A DNA stretch of 64,000 nucleotides, from assembly GCA_029782215.1 (NCBI GenBank), contig JAKOVD010000144.1:124001-188000 (forward strand), read 5' to 3'. A program made the translations under genes and the position numbers. Positions 10,280-17,199 of the stretch are shown one piece after another. Source of the stretch: Chloroflexota bacterium (GTDB taxonomy: Bacteria; Chloroflexota; Anaerolineae; J102). Positions within the stretch are counted from its first letter, which is position 1. The number at the start of each line of letters is the position of its first letter. The notes under the pieces are model-generated. The model made no database searches and was not told where the DNA came from. It was given only the letters and a program-made list of their open reading frames with translations.

Positions 10280-11905
10280 TCACAGGTCCTGGTGCATGTA
10301 GAGTTCGCCGAGGCTGAACCCCAGCCGGCGATAGTAGGGCCGGGTGCCGATAGCGGCGATGACAGCCAACTGCCGATAGCCCTCGCTGCGGGCGATGGCG
10401 CCGGCCTTGGCTATCAGCCTGCGTCCGAGGCCCAGGTGCTGCGCCTCACCGGCGCTGTCGTCGCCTAGCCCCAGCGCCGGGCCATAGACGTGCACTTCGC
10501 GGATCATGGCCGCCCGGGCGATCTCGGCAATGGGTACAACACCGGCGGCGTGGGGCAGCGAAAGGCGCAGGTAGGCCGCCACATGGTCATCGGGCGTGAC
10601 GTAGCTCAGGAAATACTCGCGGTTGATGTCGGTTTCGTAGGGAAGGATGTGCAGCCTGAGCTGCAAAGCGGCGACCGTCTGCCCCCGCACCTCACGGCAG
10701 CGCAGACAGCGGCAGCGCATCTGCTGCCGGGCCATGTGGGCCTGCACGAGTTGCCGCAGGTTGGACTTCTTGTTTCCGGCGACGATGTTGGGCGAAGGGA
10801 TATCGCGAAAGACGCGGTTGATGCGGCAGTAGGGCGGTACGTGTGTCTTGCAGCGAGCGATGAGCGCCACCAGCTCTGCTTCGTCGTACGGGCGATAGAG
10901 ACCCTGTTCGTAGTAGCGGTAGAGCTCGGTTTCTTTGAGCAGTGAGTTGGGATAGATCTTCAGCTCATCCGGCCGGATGGCGGGATTGGTCCACAGGCGC
11001 TGGAAATCCTCATAGTCGGACTCGAGGGTGTCGCCGTAAAGGTTGGCCATCCAGTGCAGAACGATCTTGAAGCCGGCGCCCCGCAGCAAACGGACAGCGG
11101 CTTCCATCTCCGCGACTGTATGGCCGCGCTGGTTTAGGTCCAGGATGCGGTCATCCAGACTCTGGAGGCCCAACTGGACCTTGGTGACGCCCAGGCGGCG
11201 GAAATGCACGACCTCACGCGGACTGACGGCATCGGGTCGCGTTTCGATGACGAGCCCCACGTTGCGGTGCACCGCCGTCTCGTTGCGCTCCTGCGCTTCC
11301 TGCAGAGATGTCGACTCGCTGCCGTTCATGGCATCCAGGCAACGCTGCACGAACCATTCCTGGTATTCGCGTGGGTAAGATGACCAGGTGCCGCCGAGGA
11401 TGAGCAGCTCCACCTTGTCGGCGCTGTGCCCGATGTCCTCAAAGCCGCGCAGCCGGCTGGCAGTCTGGCGGTAGGGGTCAAAGTCGTTCTGCAGCGCCCG
11501 CAGCGAGCCGGGTTCGTCCGGCACATAGCTCTTGGGCATGCTGTCGAAGGTGGGGCAGAAGATGCATTTCCCCGGACAGGGATAGGGCTTAGTCAGCACT
11601 GTCACCGGCGCCACGCCCGAGCTGGTGCGGACCGGCTTCAACTGCAGGACGCGCTGCAGCTCACGGTCGGGGCTCATCTTTCCCGCCGCCACCAGTTGGC
11701 GGTAGCCATCCACCAGCTCGCTCTTGGCGAAATGCCTGCCCGTTTCGCGGGCGTAGCCGTTCACGACCTCCAGGTAGAGGTGTTCGCTTCGTCCCGGAAG
11801 CGCCTGCAGGCGCCGGAGCACCTCTACCAGGGCCGCCTCATCCGTCAGCACGGGCAGCAGGCGGCCTTCCTGGTCGGACCACTTCGCAAGGGTAATCGTG
11901 GGCAT
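10280..11905 (-). CDS. elp3: tRNA uridine(34) carboxymethyl transferase Elp3 (radical SAM / GNAT)
   Basis: Catalytic subunit of Elongator; in bacteria it works alone to put a carboxymethyl group on U34 of tRNA using acetyl-CoA and SAM. The 541 aa protein has an N-terminal tRNA-binding part, a radical SAM domain with the CPGKCIFC cluster motif, the conserved PNSLLKET and PPYCRINRVFRDIPSPNI region, and a C-terminal GNAT domain (GLGRRLIAKAGAIARSEGY). The start is placed at the ATG at 11905; upstream codons in the same frame run into the divergent methyltransferase gene. The closest structural precedent I know is Elp3 of Dehalococcoides, also Chloroflexota. Its divergent neighbour looks like the methylating partner. 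Confidence 0.96.
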   Translation of the reverse strand: MPTITLAKWSDQEGRLLPVLTDEAALVEVLRRLQALPGRSEHLYLEVVNGYARETGRHFAKSELVDGYRQLVAAGKMSPDRELQRVLQLKPVRTSSGVAPVTVLTKPYPCPGKCIFCPTFDSMPKSYVPDEPGSLRALQNDFDPYRQTASRLRGFEDIGHSADKVELLILGGTWSSYPREYQEWFVQRCLDAMNGSESTSLQEAQERNETAVHRNVGLVIETRPDAVSPREVVHFRRLGVTKVQLGLQSLDDRILDLNQRGHTVAEMEAAVRLLRGAGFKIVLHWMANLYGDTLESDYEDFQRLWTNPAIRPDELKIYPNSLLKETELYRYYEQGLYRPYDEAELVALIARCKTHVPPYCRINRVFRDIPSPNIVAGNKKSNLRQLVQAHMARQQMRCRCLRCREVRGQTVAALQLRLHILPYETDINREYFLSYVTPDDHVAAYLRLSLPHAAGVVPIAEIARAAMIREVHVYGPALGLGDDSAGEAQHLGLGRRLIAKAGAIARSEGYRQLAVIAAIGTRPYYRRLGFSLGELYMHQDL

Positions 11906-11957
11906 GATAGAATCGGAGCGGCGCCCGCCCTGGTGCAGCGGCGGCGCCTGATTGGCT

Positions 11958-12686
11958 ATGGACGACGCAATCCAGGCGCAGTTGCTGCGCATCAACCGGG
12001 ACTTTTACCTGCGGTTCGCCGCCGGCTTCGCCGAGACGCGCACAGGGGCGCAGCCAGGATGGGAGCGGATTATACCCTATCTGCCGCCGCGCTGTCAGGT
12101 GCTTGATTTGGGCTGCGGCAACGGTCGCCTGGCGCGCTTCCTGGCGGAGCGCCGGGAGGAAGTGAACTACCTTGGCATCGACGGCAGCCCGGCCCTGGTG
12201 GCCCTGGCGGAGCAGGCGACGGCCGGCCTGACCGGCATCCGGGCGGCGTTTGCCGTGGTCGACCTGGCAGCGCCGGGGTGGGAGCGCAGCCTGGCAGGCG
12301 GGCAGTACGATGCGGTCCTGGCCCTGGCGGTGCTCCATCACCTGCCGGGGGCCGGCGCCCGCAGCGCCCTGCTGCGGGGGGCTGCCGCTTGCCTGCGGGA
12401 CGGAGGCGCCGTCATCCTGTCGAACTGGCGCTTTGTTTACAGCGAGCGCATGCGCCAGAAGATCGTCCCCTGGGAGATCGTGGGATTGACCGCCAGCGAC
12501 GTCGACCGGGGCGACTTCCTGCTCGACTGGCGCCGTGAGGGGAGCGGCCTTCGCTACGTGCACCAGGTGGAGCCGGATGAGGTCCGCGATCTGGCGGCGC
12601 AGGCCGGGCTGCAGGTCGTTGAACAGTACGTGGCTGACGGTCGCGAGGGCGATCTCAGCCTCTATTCAGTGCTCCAGAAGCCATAG
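11958..12686 (+). CDS. Class I SAM methyltransferase, Trm9/ALKBH8-like
   Basis: A 242 aa Rossmann-fold methyltransferase with motif I VLDLGCGNGRLA, an acidic motif II (YLGIDGSP) and the motif IV segment VLALAVLHHLP. The N-terminal INRDFYLRFAAGFAETR resembles the start of eukaryotic Trm9, which methylates cm5U34 in tRNA to mcm5U. It is divergent from elp3 with 52 bp between starts, so a role in finishing the Elp3-made modification is a reasonable inference. A general small-molecule methyltransferase is the alternative. The ATG at 11958 is chosen over a TTG two codons earlier. Confidence 0.85.
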   Translation: MDDAIQAQLLRINRDFYLRFAAGFAETRTGAQPGWERIIPYLPPRCQVLDLGCGNGRLARFLAERREEVNYLGIDGSPALVALAEQATAGLTGIRAAFAVVDLAAPGWERSLAGGQYDAVLALAVLHHLPGAGARSALLRGAAACLRDGGAVILSNWRFVYSERMRQKIVPWEIVGLTASDVDRGDFLLDWRREGSGLRYVHQVEPDEVRDLAAQAGLQVVEQYVADGREGDLSLYSVLQKP

Positions 12687-12758
12687 TAGCGACTTTGGTC
12701 GTTGGCGCGTGCAGCAGCGAATCAAGTTGCCCCTGATGACCACACAAGCCCGTTGACT

Positions 12759-12787
12759 TTGGCGCCGCGGTGGGCCAGGGTTAGAAT
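12759..12787 (+). promoter_or_regulatory. Possible murJ promoter, TTGGCG-17-TAGAAT
   Basis: Hexamers TTGGCG at 12759-12764 and TAGAAT at 12782-12787 separated by 17 bp, in the 170 bp gap before murJ. Moderate match only. Confidence 0.35.
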
Positions 12788-12856
12788 GCGCTGTTTGCGG
12801 CAGCGCCGCCGGCAGTAGATTCCCCCTTGCCGGCGCAGCTTGCCCCCTCCTGATCC

Positions 12857-14422
12857 GTGTCCACAACTTCGACGCCTTCATCCGCCCCAGCTTCCCCCCT
12901 GCGCGGGATTGCCCGCGCCGCCGGGCTGGTGATGCTCCTGTTCGTCGCCAGCCGGCTGTTGGGGTTGGTGCGCGAGATGGTCATCGGCGCCCAATTCGGG
13001 GCCAGCGCCGAGCTGGATGCCTATCTGGCGGCCTTCCGCCTGCCCGATCTCCTGTTCACGGTGGTGGCGGGCGGCGCCTTGGCGTCAGCCTTTATCCCCA
13101 CCTTCAGCGAGCGCCTGGTGCACGGTCACCTCGACGCGGCCTGGGAGCTGGCATCCAGGGTGGCCAATCTCCTTCTCGTCATCCTGGCCGGGCTGGCCAT
13201 TCTGATCGTGATCCTGGCCCCCGTCCTGGTAGACCGCCTGATCGCGCCGGGGTTCACGCCGGAGCAGAAGGCGCTGACCGTGCTGCTCATGCGCTGGATG
13301 CTGCTCAGCACCGTGATCTTCGGCCTCAGCGGGCTGTTCATGGGCATCCTGAACGCCTTCCATCATTTCTTCCTGCCGGCGCTGGCGCCCGTGGTCTACA
13401 ACCTGGCCATCATCCTGGCCGCCCTGTTCCTGGCCCCGACCATGGGGGTGCAGGCGCTCGTCGTGGGCGTGGTGGCCGGGGCGGCGGCCCATCTCCTGAT
13501 CCAGGTTCCCGGCCTGGTGCGCTACGGTGCGCGCTGGTCGCCCGGCCTCAGCCTGCGTGACCCGGGTGTCCGCGAGGTCATTCGCCTGATGGGACCGCGG
13601 GTGCTGGGGCTGGCGGTGGTGCAGATCAACTTCATGGTCAACGTCTTTCTGGCCTCGCACCTGCTTCCCGGCTCCATCAGCGCCCTGAACTACGCCTGGC
13701 TCATCATGCTGTTGCCCCAGGGCATCTTCGCCATCGCCATCGCCACGGCTGCCTTCCCCACCTTCGCCCAGCAGGCGGCCAGGGGCGAGCGCCAGGCAAT
13801 GCGCGAAACCCTGGGCGGCATCTTCGCCCTCCTGCTGTTCCTGACGGTGCCGGCGGCGGTGCTGCTTCTGCTGCTGCGGGTGCCCCTGGTCACGCTGCTG
13901 CTGCAGCGGGGAGCGTTCGATGCCGCCGACACGGCGCTGACTTCCTATGTCCTCGCCTTTTTCGCCCTGGGCCTGGTGGGTCACGCCGTGGTGGAGATCG
14001 CTGCCCGCGGCTTCTATGCCCTCAAGGACACGATGACGCCGGTGCTGGTCGGTCTGGCGGCGATGACGGCCAACATTGCCCTCAGCGTGATCCTGGTGCG
14101 GCCGCTTGCGGTGGGCGGGCTGGCGCTGGCCAACTCGATTGCCACCCTGACCGAGATGGCCCTGTTGATGTGGCTGCTGCGCCGGCGGCTGGGCGGCTGG
14201 GAAGAACGGCGCGTCTTCCGCAGCCTGGCGTCCACGCTTGTCGCAACGCTCATCATGATCGCGGTTGTGGTGGGACTGCTCAGCTTCGGGCAGACCTGGC
14301 CGCTGCGGTTCCAGGCCGTCATCGTGGGCGGCGTGGCGGTGGTCGTGTATGCGGCGGCAGCCTGGCTGCTGCGTTCCCCCGAGGCGCGGGCGCTGCCAGG
14401 ACTACTGCTGCGATCGCGGTAG
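12857..14422 (+). CDS. murJ: Lipid II flippase MurJ (MOP superfamily)
   Basis: Moves the peptidoglycan precursor lipid II across the cytoplasmic membrane. The 521 aa protein has about 14 membrane segments. The first contains the family signature SRLLGLVREMVIGAQFGAS followed by LDAYLAAFRLPDLLFTVVAGGALASAFIP, and the middle has LNYAWLIMLLPQGIFAIAIATAAFPTF. Conserved Arg and acidic residues of the central cavity are present in these segments. The GTG at 12857 is the only start upstream of the first helix; no Shine-Dalgarno sequence is visible, so the exact start is uncertain. It is convergent with the glycosylase gene. Confidence 0.95.
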   Translation: MSTTSTPSSAPASPLRGIARAAGLVMLLFVASRLLGLVREMVIGAQFGASAELDAYLAAFRLPDLLFTVVAGGALASAFIPTFSERLVHGHLDAAWELASRVANLLLVILAGLAILIVILAPVLVDRLIAPGFTPEQKALTVLLMRWMLLSTVIFGLSGLFMGILNAFHHFFLPALAPVVYNLAIILAALFLAPTMGVQALVVGVVAGAAAHLLIQVPGLVRYGARWSPGLSLRDPGVREVIRLMGPRVLGLAVVQINFMVNVFLASHLLPGSISALNYAWLIMLLPQGIFAIAIATAAFPTFAQQAARGERQAMRETLGGIFALLLFLTVPAAVLLLLLRVPLVTLLLQRGAFDAADTALTSYVLAFFALGLVGHAVVEIAARGFYALKDTMTPVLVGLAAMTANIALSVILVRPLAVGGLALANSIATLTEMALLMWLLRRRLGGWEERRVFRSLASTLVATLIMIAVVVGLLSFGQTWPLRFQAVIVGGVAVVVYAAAAWLLRSPEARALPGLLLRSR

Positions 14423-14424
14423 CG

Positions 14425-14471
14425 GGCCGGAGGTCATGCCGGCCTCAACCGGGGGCGAGAAGACCTCGCCC
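14425..14471. other. Two hairpins between convergent murJ and the glycosylase gene
   Basis: Inverted repeats GGCCGG...CCGGCC (14425-14444) and GGGCGAG...CTCGCCC (14453-14471). Neither has a T tract, so they may act as Rho-linked or bidirectional stop structures rather than classic terminators. Confidence 0.4.
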
Positions 14472-14507
14472 GCTGGCCATCACGCGGGACTCTGAACCGT
14501 ACCCGCT

Positions 14508-15164
14508 TCAGCCCAAGTGAAAGCGGTTGAGCGGTGTGGGCGATACACAGGGGTCGCCAGCCAGGAAGAAACGCCACGGAATGCTGCGGGCGAGTTCGTC
14601 TCCGCGCACCCCGACGCGCGGGCTGGCGCCGATGCGATCGACGCTGGCGCCAGCGCCTGCCTCGATCCAAAGCCTTTCGCCGCGCGTGAGATCGTGACCG
14701 TTGAGCGCCTTGTCGATGGCGAGAGACTGGCAGAGTTTGCCGGGGCCGTTGGCAAGGCGGTGCGGAGAAGGGGAGTGGCTGTGAGCCTCGTCCGCCCGGC
14801 GGTGGCCCCGGCGGCGCCATTCGTACATCGCCTCGATGCCTGTGACAGGCTCCAGCGCCCGAATCAAGATCGCCTCGCCCTGACCTTCCCGGCCAGTCAC
14901 AACGTTGAGGCAGTAGTAGGTTCCGTAGATGAAATAGACGTAGGCATACCCTGCCGGGCCAAACATGATGCGGCTGCGCGGCGTCGGTCCCCGGTGGGCA
15001 TGGGAGGCGGCGTCCTCCTCGCCCAAGTAGGCCTCGACTTCGACGATGCGCCCCACCGCAAGGCGGCCCTCGTGCTCGCGCACGAGCAGACAGCCCAGCA
15101 GGTCAGGGGCCAGCTCGGGCGCCCGGCGTTCGTACAAGGTTCGGGGCAGAGGGATGGCTGGCAT
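14508..15164 (-). CDS. 3-methyladenine DNA glycosylase (AAG/Mpg family)
   Basis: Excises alkylated and deaminated purines in base excision repair. The 218 aa protein has the AAG fold motifs: DLLGCLLVRE, RIVEVEAYLG with the catalytic Glu, SHAHRGPTPRS, and YVYFIYGTYYCLNVV with the intercalating Tyr region, plus NGPGKLCQ. Length is normal. Its ATG overlaps the TGA of the upstream MoaD/ThiS-like gene (ATGA at 15163-15166 read on the minus strand), showing translational coupling. The operon order, DUF2085, FAD-domain protein, MoaD-like, glycosylase, has no obvious shared pathway. Confidence 0.95.
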   Translation of the reverse strand: MPAIPLPRTLYERRAPELAPDLLGCLLVREHEGRLAVGRIVEVEAYLGEEDAASHAHRGPTPRSRIMFGPAGYAYVYFIYGTYYCLNVVTGREGQGEAILIRALEPVTGIEAMYEWRRRGHRRADEAHSHSPSPHRLANGPGKLCQSLAIDKALNGHDLTRGERLWIEAGAGASVDRIGASPRVGVRGDELARSIPWRFFLAGDPCVSPTPLNRFHLG

Positions 15165-15457
15165 CAGCCCCCAGCGATGGGGATGAGAATGTGCACGGTG
15201 TCGCCCTCCTGCAGGGTGCGTTTGGCAAGCTGGTCACTGGCCACCTGCTGGAAATTGACGTACAGCCGGTAGGGATGGGCATGCCCGAGGTCGACGCCGG
15301 CATAACGCCGGGCAAAGTCGGGATAGGCGTCCGCCAGCCGGGCGACGAGGTCGGCCACGGTGGCGCCCTCCGGCAGCGTTAGCGCGAACCGGTGCTGTCC
15401 GGCGGCCCGGCGCAGGGGCTCGCCCAGGCGCACTGTCACCTGGATCATGCCGGTCAC
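15164..15457 (-). CDS. MoaD/ThiS family sulfur-carrier-like protein
   Basis: A 97 aa beta-grasp protein ending in the di-glycine IAGG, the C-terminus that becomes a thiocarboxylate in MoaD and ThiS. Internal motifs LPEGATVADLVARLADAYP and EGDTVHILIPIAGG fit the MoaD type. It probably supplies sulfur for molybdopterin or a related cofactor, though no MoaE or MoeB gene is nearby. Its neighbour upstream is a molybdo-hydroxylase FAD-subunit relative, which gives some support to a molybdenum cofactor link. It overlaps the next gene by four bases. Confidence 0.85.
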   Translation of the reverse strand: MTGMIQVTVRLGEPLRRAAGQHRFALTLPEGATVADLVARLADAYPDFARRYAGVDLGHAHPYRLYVNFQQVASDQLAKRTLQEGDTVHILIPIAGG

Positions 15458-15466
15458 GGCGGGGTC

Positions 15467-16357
15467 TCAGAAAGGAGCGCCATGTGAGGCGGTGTCAAGG
15501 GCACGGGCGATGGCGCGGTCCAGCGCAGTCCGCACCAGGTGGGCAGCCAGGTGGATGGCATAGCCAGCCGCCGGGGTCGTGACTGGCCACTGCGCCATCG
15601 CGAGCTGCTGCGCGGCCAGCCCGGCGGCGCCAATGGTTTCGGCATTGGCAGGATGTCCCTGCAGGCAGGCCTCGGCAGGGGGCACGCGTAGACAAGCGCC
15701 CGCAGGGCTGAGGAGGGCGACGCCGGCGGCGGCGATGGTCCGGACGTCCGCGGACAGAGCCAACCGTGCGGCGCACGCCACCGGCGCTGCGGACATGGCG
15801 TGCGCCGAAGGGGCGGGAACAAAGGCGCTGCCGATCCTTCCGCTGCCCACCGGGAAGGAGACGGACAGAGGCAGCACCGCCGAGGCCGCCGCCTCTGCGG
15901 GCGGCGCCGCCAACGGCACCAGGACTCGCTCGATGCGGTCGCCGGCTCCCAGCTCTGCCAGCTCAAGCTCAGCGTCCAGGGCGGCGAGGGCAACCAGCAG
16001 AGGGCGCAGCTCCGCAGGGAGCCCGTCCGCGTGGGGCGGGAAGACCGGAAAGGCCCGGCCCAGGGGCAGCCCGGCGGCCAGCGGATCCACGGTGCAAGCT
16101 TCGTGCAGGCAAGCCGCCTGGGTGATCACGAGAGAGCTGCGCGCCAGCTCCACCACGGTCACGTTGAGTCCGATGCGGATGCGGCCGCCTAACTGGTGAA
16201 TGCCGCCCCGCTCCTCCAGTCGCGATAAATCCAGCCCTTCTCCGCTCGTGCCCAGCGTCGCCGGTGCGTCCTCTGCGGTCGCGGCCTGCTGCTCCCGCGC
16301 GGCCAGCAGGTGCAGCGCCTGCAGGACAGTCAGGGGAATGGCGTGGGTTGGAGACAC
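15467..16357 (-). CDS. Divergent CoxM/XdhB-like FAD-binding domain protein (orphan)
   Basis: A 296 aa protein that resembles the medium (FAD) subunit of molybdenum hydroxylases. VLQALHLLA at the N-terminus, then GLDLSRLEERGGI and RIRIGLNVTVVELARSSLV align with the first FAD domain. A stretch around LRPLLVALAALDAELEL matches the second, and the end resembles the CO dehydrogenase flavoprotein C-terminal domain. The glycine-rich FAD motifs AGGTDLL and TIGGNL are not recognisable, so FAD binding is doubtful. The GTG at 16357 has AAAGG upstream and follows the DUF2085 stop by 14 bp; a longer frame to 16945 is an overlap artefact. No large molybdopterin or small iron-sulfur subunit is nearby. Confidence 0.65.
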   Translation of the reverse strand: MSPTHAIPLTVLQALHLLAAREQQAATAEDAPATLGTSGEGLDLSRLEERGGIHQLGGRIRIGLNVTVVELARSSLVITQAACLHEACTVDPLAAGLPLGRAFPVFPPHADGLPAELRPLLVALAALDAELELAELGAGDRIERVLVPLAAPPAEAAASAVLPLSVSFPVGSGRIGSAFVPAPSAHAMSAAPVACAARLALSADVRTIAAAGVALLSPAGACLRVPPAEACLQGHPANAETIGAAGLAAQQLAMAQWPVTTPAAGYAIHLAAHLVRTALDRAIARALDTASHGAPF

Positions 16358-16371
16358 GGACCTTTCACCGC

Positions 16372-17106
16372 TCAGGCGGCCGGATGATCGGCAAGCTTGC
16401 GGTCGATGTAGGGGAAGACGAAGCCGATGAGGCCGAAGGCCGCCAACAGACCGGTAATCAGGCGCGCCAGGCTGTTGAACGAACCCCACTGGTCGCCGTT
16501 GTAGAAAGCCGGGGGAAAGGCGTTTTGGGTCAGCCAGGCCAGCCACACATTCGTCTCCCGAAAGCCCCAGCGCAGCCCACCCAGGTCGCTGAGCATGTGG
16601 GTCAGACCATCGAGGAGCAGCGGCAGCATGAGCAGGATCGCAACCTTCAGGGTCAGACCGCGCCAACGCGGGCGCAGCGCCGCATAGAGCAGGCCGACGA
16701 CCAGCCACCCCCCGTAGAAGCTCACCATCCGGTCGCTCCAACCCAGCTTCCAGCCCATCGCCGGGGCGCCGACAAAGGCGCGCAGCCTGACAGGCGTCAC
16801 CAGGTCGGTGGCCCCAGTGGCCGCCAGCAGGATCTGGTCGCGGCTGTAGGTGAACTGCGGCCCAAAGAGGAACCAGGAGCGCGTGGGCAGTTGGTGGCAG
16901 AAAAAGACGTAGAGCCAGTAGATGCCCTGCGCCGGCAGCTCCCAACCCAGGTGCATCAACACGGGCGCCAGCCAGGGCAGCAAGTTCCAGACACCCAGAA
17001 TGATCAGGGTCACGAGCAGCCAGTGCGCGACCAGCCAGTCGAACAGCCGGTCTGTCGCATGCGCCAAAGCGGTCGATTGGGGTTCCCTGGCCTGAGACGT
17101 CGCCAT
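16372..17106 (-). CDS. DUF2085 integral membrane protein
   Basis: A 244 aa membrane protein with about five or six helices and the DUF2085 signature: YVFFCHQLPTRSWFLFGPQF with the Cys-His pair, a DLVTPVRLRAFVGAPAMGWKLGWSDRMVSFY loop split by helices, and LLMLPLLLDGLTHMLSDLGG near the end. Function of the family is unknown. The ATG at 17106 is preferred over an upstream one at 17124 that lacks family similarity. It is the first gene of a four-gene minus-strand run. Confidence 0.88.
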   Translation of the reverse strand: MATSQAREPQSTALAHATDRLFDWLVAHWLLVTLIILGVWNLLPWLAPVLMHLGWELPAQGIYWLYVFFCHQLPTRSWFLFGPQFTYSRDQILLAATGATDLVTPVRLRAFVGAPAMGWKLGWSDRMVSFYGGWLVVGLLYAALRPRWRGLTLKVAILLMLPLLLDGLTHMLSDLGGLRWGFRETNVWLAWLTQNAFPPAFYNGDQWGSFNSLARLITGLLAAFGLIGFVFPYIDRKLADHPAA

Positions 17107-17129
17107 AAAGGTGGAGTATAGCACGTCGC

Positions 17130-17172
17130 CAAAAGAAACGCGGGAGGAATCCTCACGATCCCTCCCGCGTTG
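17130..17172 (-). terminator. Rho-independent terminator of hppA
   Basis: Inverted repeat ACGCGGGAGG / CCTCCCGCGT with a 12-14 base loop. On the minus strand it is followed by TTTCTTTT, so it serves hppA, which ends at 17200. Confidence 0.85.
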
Positions 17173-17199
17173 GCAGGTGAGTTGGGTGGGCGGACCGGA

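Noticed and set aside
16358..16945. Upstream extension of the FAD-domain protein frame
   Set aside because: It overlaps the DUF2085 gene in another frame, and a GTG with AAAGG upstream exists at 16357.
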